Below are positions 19,491 to 28,683 of a DNA stretch of 64,000 nt, in pieces. Each line of letters starts with the position of its first letter. Position 1 is the stretch's first letter. The DNA is from Marinifilum breve. GTDB taxonomy: Bacteria; Bacteroidota; Bacteroidia; Bacteroidales; Marinifilaceae. A program made the translations under genes and the position numbers. Location of the stretch: positions 1-64,000 of the forward strand of contig NZ_QFLI01000006.1 in assembly GCF_003202155.1 (NCBI RefSeq), given 5' to 3'. The notes below the pieces were generated by a model. The model worked only from the letters and a program-made list of their open reading frames with translations, was not told the origin of the DNA and did no database searches.

Positions 19491-22400
19491 ATGAAAAAAA
19501 GTTTAGTTTCGATGCTAATCCTATTTTTTGTAGGATTGCAGGGCGTTCTAGCTCAAAGTCGAGAAATTTCTGGGGTGGTGACTGCAGCTGAAGATGGGCT
19601 GTCAATCCCAGGTGTCTCGGTAATCGTAAAAGGTACAACCATCGGTACCACAACCGACTTCGATGGAAAATACTCTTTAAATGTTCCTGAAGGTGAAACT
19701 GTATTGGTTTTCTCTTTTGTAGGTATGACTACACAGGAATTAGCTATTACAGGTTCAACATTAAATGTTGTAATGGAAAATGAATCCATTGGAGTTGAAG
19801 AAGTAATGGTTGTTGCTTTCGGTACAGCTAAAAAAGAATCTTTCACGGGTTCTGCAGGAGTAGTTGGAGCTGAAAAACTTGAGGAAAGAACATTAACTTC
19901 AGTTGCTCAAGCATTCGAAGGTTCTACTACTGGTGTGCAAGTTGCTGGAGGTTCTGGCCAACCAGGATCATCTCCAAACATTCGTATTCGTGGTTTTGGT
20001 ACATTAAATGGTGATGCCTCTCCACTATATGTAGTTGATGGAGCTCCATTTGATGGAAGTTTGGCAGACATTTCAACAGAAGATATTGCGTCTATGACAA
20101 TTTTGAAAGATGCTTCTTCTACTGCACTATATGGTGCACGTGCTGCAAATGGTGTTGTAATGATTACCACAAAAAAAGGTAAGAAATCAAAAGGTAAAGT
20201 TAAGATTGATTTCAAAGCAGTTACTGGTATTGTTTCTCAAGCCATTCCTAACTACGAAACCGTAGATGCAAAGGATTATTATGAGTTAATGTATGAAGGT
20301 TACAAAAATTCACTTATTCATAGTAATGGTAAAACTCCAGAAGATGCAGCTTCAATTGCTGCATCAGGTATCTATTCTAAATTGAAGTACAATCCATTTA
20401 ATGTTGCTAATGATCAAATAATTGGAGCTGATGGAAGAATTAATCCTGATGCTGAAGTTATTGCTAAGAGTTTAGATTGGTATGATCCATTGGAGCAAAC
20501 AGGTAGTAGACAAAACTATAACCTTTCTGCTTCAGGTGGTGGTGAAAATCATGACTTTTATTTCTCTTTAGGATACTTGGAAGAAGAGGGTTATGTTGTA
20601 AACTCTGACTTTGAGCGTGTAAATACACGTATGAAAGTGAATGTGACACCAAAGAAATGGTTGAAATTAGGAACTAACTTATCTGCGTCTATTTCTAAGC
20701 AAGGTTTAGCTTCTGCAACAGATGGAAATACAAGTTATGCAAATCCATTTAACTTCGCACGCTACATGGGTCCTATTTATCCTGTTTATATTGTTGATCC
20801 AACAACAGGTGATTATATTCTTGATGAAGTTACTGGTGAAAAGCAGTATGACTTAGGTGGTGGATATAGTCAATATGGTATCAATTCAAGACCTTCAGGT
20901 GCAAATAATGGACGTCATATTGCAGCTGAGTTGGATTACAACTATAATAAAACTAAGAGAAACAATTTAAGTAATCGTACTTTCGCAGAATTTACTATTA
21001 TCGACGGTTTAAAAGTTTCTACAAATGTTGGTTTGGATATCCAAAACTACATTGATAAGGAATACGAAAATGATATCGTAGGAGATGGAGCACCAACTGG
21101 TAGATTTAATGAAACCAGATATACAAGAACTGTTATTAACTGGAACCAGTTAATTAATTATTCTACTACCATTGGTGAAGATCATAACATTGAAGTATTG
21201 TTAGGACACGAAAGTTATGATAGAAATTATACAAACATGTATGGTATGAAGTCTAATCAGACTGTAACCAATACATATGAATTTGATAATTTTGTTACTC
21301 CAACTTCTTTGTCAGGATATTCACTAGACAAGAAGAATGAAGGTTATTTTGGTAGATTCAAGTATAATTACCAGCATAAATACTACTTCGAAGGATCATA
21401 TCGTCGTGATGGTTCATCGGTATTCCACGAAGATGAGCGTTGGGGAGGTTTCTTCTCAGTAGGTGCTACATGGAGAATGGATCAGGAAGCATTTATTCAG
21501 GAAATAGATTGGCTTGATCAATTGAAAGTTAGAGCTTCTTACGGTCAGGTTGGAAACGACAGATTAGGAACAAGTGCTGCTGATGTGTATGCTTATCAGG
21601 CATTATACGGATTCCGTCCAAATGCAGGTGCACCAGGACTATATTGGTCTACAATTGGTAACGATGCATTAACTTGGGAGTCTAACAATTCATTTGATGC
21701 TGCTATTGAGTTTGCTGTATTGAATAACCGTTTGTCAGGTTCTATCGAGTATTACAAAAAGACATCTGAAGATCTTCTTTATGATATGCCATTGCCATTA
21801 TCAATGGGACTTAACTCACAGCCAAGAAACATCGCAACTCTTTACAATGAAGGGATTGAGATTGGATTGAGCGCTGCTATTTTTGATACTGATGAATTCT
21901 CATGGGATATCGATGTTCAAGCATCAACTGTTAAGAATGAGATTACTGAGATTCCAGATCCATTTATTAATGGTTCAAAGCGTTGGGCTAAAGGACATTC
22001 AGTATATGATTACTGGTTGTATGATTATGCAGGTGTGAATCCAGCTAACGGTGAAGCATTGTATAATGTATGGAAAGAAGAAAATGGTCATATGGTACAG
22101 CAGTTTGATGATAATGGAGTAGCTGTAACTACAACAAGTTATTCAAAAGCTGGTAAACGTTATACTGGAGATTCTTCTATTCCTGATTTGTATGGTTCAA
22201 TTGGAAACACTTTAAAATATAAGGACTTCCAATTAAGTTTCATGATGACTTACTCTATTGGAGGAAAGATCTTAGATTATAACTATGCATCATTGATGCA
22301 CGGTGGAACTTATGGTCGTGCTCTTCACGTAGATCAAAGAGATGGATGGAGAAATGCAGGAGATATCACAGATATTCCTAGATTGGAAAATGGTAACTCA

Positions 22401-22661
22401 AACATTAATCCAACATCTGACAGATGGTTAACTGATGCATCATATCTTGCATTAAAGAATGTAAACTTAAGCTACACATTCAAGCAGCAAGCTATTAGAG
22501 ATTTAGGAATTACACACCTTAAAGTTTTCGCAGCTGCAGAAAATTTATTTATGCTTACAAAGCGTAAAGGAATGAACCCACAGCAGGCTTTCTCTGGTAC
22601 AACTAGTAATGTATACTTACCTTCAAGAGTTGTTTCATTAGGTGTAAATGTTTCATTTTAA
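19491..22661 (+). CDS. SusC/RagA-type TonB-dependent transporter 2
   Basis: The 1056-residue transporter has the same layout as the first: signal peptide to LLAQ, CarboxypepD-regulatory-like domain (REISGVVTAAEDGLSIPGVSV), TonB-box region VMVVAFGTAKKESFTGSAG, a full plug (TTGVQVAGGSGQPGSSPNIRIRG, YVVDGAPF) and a barrel ending with VNVSF. The first 125 residues are very close to transporter 1, while the plug and barrel are clearly different, so the two likely bind different ligands through a shared N-terminal signalling and TonB-contact region. Its susD begins 21 bp after the stop. Confidence 0.95.
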   Translation: MKKSLVSMLILFFVGLQGVLAQSREISGVVTAAEDGLSIPGVSVIVKGTTIGTTTDFDGKYSLNVPEGETVLVFSFVGMTTQELAITGSTLNVVMENESIGVEEVMVVAFGTAKKESFTGSAGVVGAEKLEERTLTSVAQAFEGSTTGVQVAGGSGQPGSSPNIRIRGFGTLNGDASPLYVVDGAPFDGSLADISTEDIASMTILKDASSTALYGARAANGVVMITTKKGKKSKGKVKIDFKAVTGIVSQAIPNYETVDAKDYYELMYEGYKNSLIHSNGKTPEDAASIAASGIYSKLKYNPFNVANDQIIGADGRINPDAEVIAKSLDWYDPLEQTGSRQNYNLSASGGGENHDFYFSLGYLEEEGYVVNSDFERVNTRMKVNVTPKKWLKLGTNLSASISKQGLASATDGNTSYANPFNFARYMGPIYPVYIVDPTTGDYILDEVTGEKQYDLGGGYSQYGINSRPSGANNGRHIAAELDYNYNKTKRNNLSNRTFAEFTIIDGLKVSTNVGLDIQNYIDKEYENDIVGDGAPTGRFNETRYTRTVINWNQLINYSTTIGEDHNIEVLLGHESYDRNYTNMYGMKSNQTVTNTYEFDNFVTPTSLSGYSLDKKNEGYFGRFKYNYQHKYYFEGSYRRDGSSVFHEDERWGGFFSVGATWRMDQEAFIQEIDWLDQLKVRASYGQVGNDRLGTSAADVYAYQALYGFRPNAGAPGLYWSTIGNDALTWESNNSFDAAIEFAVLNNRLSGSIEYYKKTSEDLLYDMPLPLSMGLNSQPRNIATLYNEGIEIGLSAAIFDTDEFSWDIDVQASTVKNEITEIPDPFINGSKRWAKGHSVYDYWLYDYAGVNPANGEALYNVWKEENGHMVQQFDDNGVAVTTTSYSKAGKRYTGDSSIPDLYGSIGNTLKYKDFQLSFMMTYSIGGKILDYNYASLMHGGTYGRALHVDQRDGWRNAGDITDIPRLENGNSNINPTSDRWLTDASYLALKNVNLSYTFKQQAIRDLGITHLKVFAAAENLFMLTKRKGMNPQQAFSGTTSNVYLPSRVVSLGVNVSF

Positions 22662-22682
22662 TTGACAGAAAAAGAAAAAATT

Positions 22683-24299
22683 ATGAATAAATATATAAAA
22701 AGAGCGGTCTTTGCTTTTATGGCCGTTTCAATTATGGGATGTTCTGATGACTTCCTTGAAACCTATCCAACAGATAGTGTTTCAACAACAGAAGCATTAT
22801 CTTCTCCTAAAAACATGATGGCTGCCTTGAATGGTGTTCATAGAGCTATGTACGGACAATCTACATTCGAAGATTATTCGTTAGCAGCTGAAGGATATAT
22901 TTTACCTATGATGGAGTATGGTGCAAGTGATGCATTGCATTCAACTTCAGGAAATGGTTGGTTCAGATCCAATTTAAGATGGTTAGTTCATACAGATCCA
23001 AACAGAAGTGACATGGAATATGTATGGTATCATCACTACAACATTATCGGAAGTGTTAATAATATTATTAATGCAGCTATTGATAATGAGATGACAGTGA
23101 CCCCTGAATTATCAAATATTCTAGGTCAGTGTTATGCTTACAGAGCATGGGCACATCACCGTTTGGTTACTTTGTATGCGAAGAGTTATACTTATGGAAC
23201 TCCTGCTACAGATCCAGGTGTGCCAATTATGACTAAAACTGCTGCTCCTTTTGAAGGTCAGGCAAGAGCAAGTGTAGAAGCTGTTTATACTCAATGTGAA
23301 AATGATATTAAGAAATCTATTGAGTATTTTGAAAATGCAACTAAAGCAGATGATAATTCTCATATTTCAATGAAAACTGCAAAAGGGATTGCTGCTCGTA
23401 TCGCTTTAACAAAAGGTGATTATGTAAATGCTGCTACTTATGCTAATGAAGCTCGTGATGGTTTCGCATTAAAAAGCGAAAATGAGTACAAGCAAGGATT
23501 CAACAATTTTGAAGATACAGAAGTAATGTGGGCTGGTGATATTGTACCTGATCAAACCACTTACTATAGAGCTTGGTTCTATTATATCGGAACAAACTTC
23601 AATGGATCTCAAAATAGAGGTAATCCTAAGTTTATCAATCACGAGTTGTATAAATTGATTGGTGATAATGACTACCGTAAAGATATGTGGTTAGAAACAG
23701 CTCCAAATACAATTGATGTAGAATTCGATGATGATGGAAACGTGATTTCAGGTGATGATAACTATGCAACATCTACCGAATTTTGGGCAGCATGGAGAAA
23801 CGTGGTTGATGAATATGAAATGACTACTTCATTTAATACATACCCATACATGTCAGTTAAGTTCCGTAATGCAAATGGTGGTACTATCGATCCTGATGAT
23901 GTTCTTTATATGAGAGCTTCAGAAATGTATTTGATTGAAGCGGAAGCTTTGGCAATGCAAGGAGGAAAAGATACAGAAGCTATTGCTGTTATTACAGAAT
24001 TGGCTAATGCTCGTAGAAAAGACAATACAGTTGCTTACGATGTAACAGCTAGAGGTTTGAGTCTAATAGAAGAAATCAAAGTTCAACGTAGAATTGAGCT
24101 GTGGGGTGAAGGTCACAGATGGGTTGACATGAAGCGTTTTGATGAAGCTCTTGATTTAACAAATAGTGGTGCTGATGAAACTTTATACCAAAAAGGTTTC
24201 AAACAAGATAAGCCATCTATTAACAGCGATTGGATTTACAAAATTCCACAAGCTGAGATCAACGCAAATCCTAACATTTCTGAAGAAGATCAGAACTAA
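22683..24299 (+). CDS. SusD/RagB-type surface lipoprotein 2
   Basis: From the ATG at 22683 the product is 538 residues with a lipobox SIMGC and an acidic SDDF after the cysteine. A TTG at 22662 adds seven residues (TEKEKI) ahead of the signal peptide and is not preferred. The SusD features are the FLETYPTDSVSTTEAL start, the helical CYAYRAWAHHRLVTLYAKSYTYG segment, YMRASEMYLIEAEALAMQGG, and the closing RRIELWGEGHRWVDMKRF and YKIPQAEINANPNI. It partners SusC 2. A strong terminator ends this two-gene operon. Confidence 0.95.
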   Translation: MNKYIKRAVFAFMAVSIMGCSDDFLETYPTDSVSTTEALSSPKNMMAALNGVHRAMYGQSTFEDYSLAAEGYILPMMEYGASDALHSTSGNGWFRSNLRWLVHTDPNRSDMEYVWYHHYNIIGSVNNIINAAIDNEMTVTPELSNILGQCYAYRAWAHHRLVTLYAKSYTYGTPATDPGVPIMTKTAAPFEGQARASVEAVYTQCENDIKKSIEYFENATKADDNSHISMKTAKGIAARIALTKGDYVNAATYANEARDGFALKSENEYKQGFNNFEDTEVMWAGDIVPDQTTYYRAWFYYIGTNFNGSQNRGNPKFINHELYKLIGDNDYRKDMWLETAPNTIDVEFDDDGNVISGDDNYATSTEFWAAWRNVVDEYEMTTSFNTYPYMSVKFRNANGGTIDPDDVLYMRASEMYLIEAEALAMQGGKDTEAIAVITELANARRKDNTVAYDVTARGLSLIEEIKVQRRIELWGEGHRWVDMKRFDEALDLTNSGADETLYQKGFKQDKPSINSDWIYKIPQAEINANPNISEEDQN

Positions 24300-24319
24300 T
24301 AAAGGAATTATATTCTCTG

Positions 24320-24350
24320 AGAGGACAACCTATTGGTTGTCCTCTTTTTT
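24320..24350 (+). terminator. terminator of the second susCD operon
   Basis: The arms AGAGGACAACC and GGTTGTCCTCT (11 bp, 4-nt loop) are followed by a run of T. Confidence 0.94.
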
Positions 24351-24472
24351 GTTTTTATAAGTAGAGTTATAAATTCTGCCTTTCACAAACTAAAATTCAC
24401 ACTTATTAAGACTTAATCAACTCAAAATCAGCTTAATTTGTATACATAAGTTAAGTGTAACTTTTTATTATA

Positions 24473-24511
24473 CAAACGTTTGCAAAAAGTAAGCAAAATT
24501 TCATATCTTTT
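24473..24511 (+). promoter_or_regulatory. korAB promoter with an overlapping palindromic operator
   Basis: A perfect 10-bp palindrome CAAACGTTTG (24473-24482) covers the -33 TTTG (24479-24482), which is 21 bp before TATCTTTT (24504-24511). The palindrome has the core of LacI/GalR-type operators, so occupancy would block the promoter. Transcription would begin about 130 nt before korA. The rest of the 24300-24648 gap shows nothing further beyond the upstream terminator. Confidence 0.55.
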
Positions 24512-24648
24512 CTTGTCTAAAATTGGGGAAACGCTACCTTTACCATGTTAAATAACATGTAAACGGAGGTTTACTTGGTTTAATGAAATTCAACAGCAAT
24601 AAACTAAAAAAACAAAAAATTTAATCTGAGATTAAATTAAAAACAGTC

Positions 24649-26493
24649 ATGAGTCAAAAGACAAAAGTCATTGAAAAGGAAGAAGTTGTAATTAGATTCT
24701 CTGGTGACTCCGGAGACGGTATGCAGCTTACAGGAACTCAATTTTCCGATACTTCCGCATTATTTGGGAACGATGTAGCTACTTTCCCGGATTACCCTGC
24801 AGAGATTAGGGCTCCACAAGGAACAGTAGGAGGGGTGTCAGGATTCCAATTACACTTTGGGCACACTGAGGTAAATACACCTGGTGATTATGCCGATGTA
24901 TTGGTTGCAATGAACCCAGCAGCGCTAAAAGCAAACTTGAAATGGGTAAAAGCTAGTGGAACAATCATCGTTAACGAGGATAGTTTTACTGATCGTAACC
25001 TTGAGAAAGCAGGTTACGATTCAGATCCGCTTCAGGATGATAAACTTGCGGATTACAATCTGATTAAGGCTAGAGTTACTTCTCTTACAAAAGAGTGTTT
25101 GAAAGATTCAGGACTGGATCAGAAAAGTATTCTTCGAAGCAAAAACATGTTTGCTTTAGGTATGGTATATTGGATGTTCGATCGTCCATTGGAGCATACC
25201 GAAGAATTTATCGAAAGCAAGTTTAAGAAGCACCCATTGGTTGTTGATGGTAACAAGAAAGTATTACGTGCTGGTTACAACTTCGCAAAAACAATTGAAG
25301 CATTAGCATACAATTATAGTGTAGCTCCTGCTAAAATTAAAAAGGGTACCTATCGTAACATTACGGGTAACAAAGCAACAGCTTGGGGATTAATTGCAGC
25401 AGCTGAAAAAGCTGGATTACCACTATTTTGTGGATCTTATCCTATTACTCCTGCAACTGAGATTTTACAAGAATTAGCAGCTCGTAAGGATTTAGGTGTA
25501 AAAACATTCCAGGCCGAAGATGAGATTGCTGGTATTTGTACTGCAATTGGTGCTAGTTTCGCAGGTAATTTTGCTGTTACAACAACTTCAGGTCCAGGTT
25601 TGGCATTGAAGACAGAAGCTGCTGGTTTAGCTGTTATGACAGAGTTACCATTGGTAATTGTAAACGTTCAGCGTGGAGGTCCTTCAACTGGTTTGCCAAC
25701 CAAAACAGAGCAATCAGATTTGATGCAAGCGATTCACGGTAGAAGTGGTGAGTGTCCTATGCCTGTTATTGCGGCTAGTACTCCTTCAAACTGTTTTGAA
25801 TACGCATACCGTGCAAGTAAAATTGCATTGGAGCATATGACTCCAGTTATTCTTTTAACTGACGGTTTCCTTGCAAACGGTGCAGAGCCATGGAGAATTC
25901 CTAAAATGGCAGACCTTTCACCAATTACAGTTCCTTTGGCAAAAGAAGGTGATGATTACATGCCATATGCCAGAGATGAAGAGAAATTGGCTAGAAAATG
26001 GGCTGTTCCTGGAACAAAAGGATTAGAACATAGAATTGGTGGATTGGAAAAAATGGATGTTACAGGTACTGTATCATACGTTCCGGAAAATCACCAGGTA
26101 ATGACAGATATCAGATCTGAAAGAGTTAGAAAAGTAGCTAACTTTATTCCGGATCTTCCTGTTAAAGGAGAAGAAAATGCAGATGTTTTGGTTGTAGGAT
26201 GGGGTGGAACATATGGTCACCTTACAACAGCTGTTCGTGAGCTTCAGAAAGAAGACAAGAGCATTGCATTGGCTCACTTTAACTACATTTTACCATTGCC
26301 AAAAAATACAGAAGAGGTATTAAAGCGTTATAAGAAAGTTATCGTTTGTGAATTGAACGACGGACAGTTTGCTGAATATTTAAGAAGCAACTTCCAGGAT
26401 ATTAAATTCGAGCAATACAACAAATTGCAAGGTTTACCATTTACTGTGAAAGAATTGAAAGAGACGTTTAATCAATTATTGGAGGAGAAATAA
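24649..26493 (+). CDS. korA: 2-oxoglutarate (2-oxoacid):ferredoxin oxidoreductase, fused gamma-alpha subunit
   Basis: The 614-residue subunit fuses the gamma domain (residues about 10-190, with the FSGDSGDGMQLTGTQF motif) to the pyrimidine-binding alpha domain (about 215-480, with PITPATEILQ and the GPG/ETEAAGLAVMTELPLVIVNVQRGGPSTGLPT-type block) and a C-terminal domain II. With KorB it makes succinyl-CoA from 2-oxoglutarate while reducing ferredoxin, or works in reverse. The enzyme is oxygen sensitive, pointing to anaerobic or microaerobic metabolism. KorB follows 2 bp after the stop. Substrate specificity versus other 2-oxoacids is inferred from family resemblance only. Confidence 0.93.
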   Translation: MSQKTKVIEKEEVVIRFSGDSGDGMQLTGTQFSDTSALFGNDVATFPDYPAEIRAPQGTVGGVSGFQLHFGHTEVNTPGDYADVLVAMNPAALKANLKWVKASGTIIVNEDSFTDRNLEKAGYDSDPLQDDKLADYNLIKARVTSLTKECLKDSGLDQKSILRSKNMFALGMVYWMFDRPLEHTEEFIESKFKKHPLVVDGNKKVLRAGYNFAKTIEALAYNYSVAPAKIKKGTYRNITGNKATAWGLIAAAEKAGLPLFCGSYPITPATEILQELAARKDLGVKTFQAEDEIAGICTAIGASFAGNFAVTTTSGPGLALKTEAAGLAVMTELPLVIVNVQRGGPSTGLPTKTEQSDLMQAIHGRSGECPMPVIAASTPSNCFEYAYRASKIALEHMTPVILLTDGFLANGAEPWRIPKMADLSPITVPLAKEGDDYMPYARDEEKLARKWAVPGTKGLEHRIGGLEKMDVTGTVSYVPENHQVMTDIRSERVRKVANFIPDLPVKGEENADVLVVGWGGTYGHLTTAVRELQKEDKSIALAHFNYILPLPKNTEEVLKRYKKVIVCELNDGQFAEYLRSNFQDIKFEQYNKLQGLPFTVKELKETFNQLLEEK

Positions 26494-26495
26494 TC

Positions 26496-27536
26496 ATGGC
26501 AGATTCATTATTAAAGCAAGCGGCTCCTGAGAAATTGACTCCAAAAGATTTTAAGAGTGATCAGGAAGTAAGATGGTGCCCTGGATGTGGTGACCATGGT
26601 GTGTTGAATTCGGTACAGAAAGCAATGGCTTTAATGGGTAAGCCTAAAGAGGACTTTGCAGTGATTTCTGGTATTGGATGTTCATCTCGTTTCCCATATT
26701 ACATGGATACTTACGGATTCCATTCAATTCACGGTAGAGCAGCAGCTATTGCATCTGGTGCTAAATCGGCAAACCCAGATTTGGAAATCCTTCAGGTTTC
26801 TGGTGATGGTGATGCATTGGCAATTGGTGGTAACCACTTTATTCATGCCGTGCGTAGAAATATCGATATGACCATCTTGTTATTTAATAACGAGATTTAT
26901 GGTTTGACTAAAGGTCAGTATTCGCCAACATCGAAGCACGGAATGGTAACCAAAACATCTCCATTCGGAACCATTGAACAACCATTCCACCCAGCGGAGT
27001 TGGCATTGGGAGCTCAATCTAAGTTTTATGCTCGATCAATCGATACCAATATCAAGTTGACTTCTGAAATTCTTTTGGATGCAACAAAGCACAGAGGAAC
27101 ATCAATTGTTGAGGTTCTTCAGAATTGTGTGATCTATAACGATGGTGCACATTCTTTGATTACTGATAAGAATACAAAAGAAGAATATCAGTTGGTTCTT
27201 CGTCATGGCGAAAGAATGATTTTCGGTAAAGAAAAGAACAAAGGATTGGTAATGGGAGGTAATGGTAAGCTAGTAGTTGTTACCATTGGCGAACATGGCA
27301 TTACCGAACAAGATATCTTGATTCACGATGCTCATACTCCAGATCCACACATGCATTGGTTGTTGTCGAATATGACAGCACCTGAGTATCCTGTAGCACT
27401 TGGTGTAATTCGTGATGTTGCTGCCCTTTCTTACGAAGAGAAAATGGTACAGCAAATTAAAGATGTTCAGGCGCAATCATCAATCAAATGTATGGATGAC
27501 TTGTTGAACAGCGGAGACACTTGGGAAGTTGAATAA
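26496..27536 (+). CDS. korB: 2-oxoglutarate (2-oxoacid):ferredoxin oxidoreductase, beta subunit
   Basis: The 346-residue beta subunit binds thiamine diphosphate through the GDGDALAIGGNHFIHAVRR to NNEIYGLT block, and one [4Fe-4S] cluster through cysteines in WCPGCGDHG, GIGCSS and LQNCVIYND. There is no separate ferredoxin-domain subunit (KorC/D) nearby, so this is the two-subunit type. The 2-bp gap to korA indicates translational coupling. A strong terminator follows. Confidence 0.95.
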   Translation: MADSLLKQAAPEKLTPKDFKSDQEVRWCPGCGDHGVLNSVQKAMALMGKPKEDFAVISGIGCSSRFPYYMDTYGFHSIHGRAAAIASGAKSANPDLEILQVSGDGDALAIGGNHFIHAVRRNIDMTILLFNNEIYGLTKGQYSPTSKHGMVTKTSPFGTIEQPFHPAELALGAQSKFYARSIDTNIKLTSEILLDATKHRGTSIVEVLQNCVIYNDGAHSLITDKNTKEEYQLVLRHGERMIFGKEKNKGLVMGGNGKLVVVTIGEHGITEQDILIHDAHTPDPHMHWLLSNMTAPEYPVALGVIRDVAALSYEEKMVQQIKDVQAQSSIKCMDDLLNSGDTWEVE

Positions 27537-27562
27537 TTGAAACTTTTCAATAGAATATATAG

Positions 27563-27593
27563 AAGAGGGAATCATTGATTCCCTCTTTTTTTA
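27563..27593 (+). terminator. korAB terminator
   Basis: The arms AAGAGGGAATC and GATTCCCTCTT with a 3-nt loop are followed by a T-run. Confidence 0.94.
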
Positions 27594-27623
27594 TGCAAGT
27601 TTTCAAAATTTTAATGAAATAGA

Positions 27624-27773
27624 TAACGGTACTCTGTACCTTAATATTCTTTAAATTATCAAGTTGTCTATAAATGTCAAGGTGCTCTGCACCTAGGTAA
27701 TACTCAATTCAAATTCATCAGAACAGCAGCAGAGCTGCGTAAGATTTGTCATCTAAGAGTCTGAGTACCGTAA
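27624..27773. repeat. cluster of mini-hairpins with fixed TCT loop and varying arms
   Basis: Three 13-nt perfect hairpins are present: GGTAC-TCT-GTACC (27628-27640), GGTGC-TCT-GCACC (27681-27693) and, in opposite orientation, GCAGC-AGA-GCTGC (27726-27738). The cluster is bounded by near-matching inverted ends TAACGGTACTCTG (27624-27636) and CTGAGTACCGTAA (27761-27773). No ORF is present. It lies in the 1.1-kb gap after korB. Confidence 0.75.
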
Positions 27774-27965
27774 CTTTTATTTTTGTTGGTGTTTTCCCTT
27801 TAATGATGAATGTTTTTATACGTGAATGTTAATCTCGCTTGATACAAAGAAATTATTCCAAACCGAAATTTGATTTCTCCCAACCATCAGGAATCCTAAT
27901 ATCACCAATAGGCAGAGCTTCCCGGACAGCAGGTAAGGTGATATCACCCTGGAAATGGGTGTACA

Positions 27966-28231
27966 GATCACTAATATGGCAATGCGAATCACTTAAGAGC
28001 ATATAAAGATCACAAATATCAGTATGCGAATCAATAAAAAGTACATCAAGATCACTAAAATAGGCTTGCGAATCACTAATAAGTTTATCAGGATCGGATC
28101 TTGATTGTCTCATTAGTGATCTTCACAGTTAAAAAAGTGATTCGCATGTATTAAAAAGTGATCTGCATGTACTTAGATGTGATTCGCATGATCATTTAGG
28201 TGATCTTTAAAGCAATTTTATTGATTCGCAT
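27966..28231. repeat. inverted array of 21-bp phased words (GATCAC / GCGAATCAC)
   Basis: The core ATCAC or a variant starts at 27967, 27988, 28009, 28030, 28051, 28072 and 28093, exactly 21 bp apart, alternating GATCAC and GCGAATCAC types. Past 28100 the words reappear inverted (GTGATC / GTGATTCGCAT) at 28116, 28137, 28158, 28179, 28200 and 28221, again exactly 21 bp apart. Intervening bases are not conserved. From here to the promoter near 28605 I see only AT-rich sequence and a weak tRNA-like fragment near 28246-28300. Confidence 0.92.
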
Positions 28232-28604
28232 TAGTATTTTAGAGGGAATTGAACTCCGACCCCTGTTTGGGATATAGTTCCCAGTAGTTGGGAGAGTGTT
28301 AAGCTTGTCTTGGAGTTCATTCTCTGGCTTTTTGGAAACTTTCTTTAAGTATTAACCAGTCAGGCTATATTTTGGCACGAGATACCTTACTTCTTATTTG
28401 TTAAAAACAGATTTATAGCTATCCGGTTTATCGAGATTTTCTCTTGTCTATGCGTATATTTTGGATTTTACAGAATTGATGACGATATAGTCAAATCTCA
28501 CTTTACAGAAAACCATAAAATATTAGTATTTTATGCAGCCAATTGAACGCATATATTTGTAAAATTAATTACCATTGTAGTTTGAAAAATTACTGATATT
28601 GAAG

Positions 28605-28637
28605 TTGTCCAACAGACCATTAAGATTAGTAACTTTG
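28605..28637 (+). promoter_or_regulatory. promoter of the PEP/pyruvate-binding gene
   Basis: TTG (28605-28607), a 22-bp spacer and TAACTTTG (28630-28637) precede the start codon by about 45 bp. A second candidate -7 box TATATTTG lies at 28552-28559. Confidence 0.6.
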
Positions 28638-28683
28638 TAATAGAATAGAGAAACAACAACACTAAATAAATTAGCTAAAGAAT

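Noticed and set aside
11226-19870. Invertible susC shufflon
   Set aside because: The similar 5' ends are direct, not inverted, and no recombinase gene or inverted crossover site is visible in the window.
10871-24299. Polysaccharide utilisation locus
   Set aside because: Two SusCD pairs are present but there is no glycoside hydrolase, lyase, sulfatase or hybrid regulator. The only adjacent enzyme is a peptidase.
27853-28113. An 86-residue minus-strand ORF with 14-residue repeats
   Set aside because: The repeats arise because the 21-bp word array happens to be in frame over 42 bp. The same array continues outside the ORF in inverted form and other arrays in the window have periods not divisible by three, so coding is unlikely.
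27966-28231. CRISPR array
   Set aside because: The words are only 6-10 bp with spacers of 11-15 bp, the array is inverted in its second half, and no cas gene is present.
28246-28321. tRNA-like fragment (GGAGTTCAATTCC on the minus strand) with inverted GAACTCC/GGAGTTC
   Set aside because: The T-arm pairs badly, and no acceptor stem, D-arm or CCA end can be built. It may be a remnant but cannot be supported as a tRNA.
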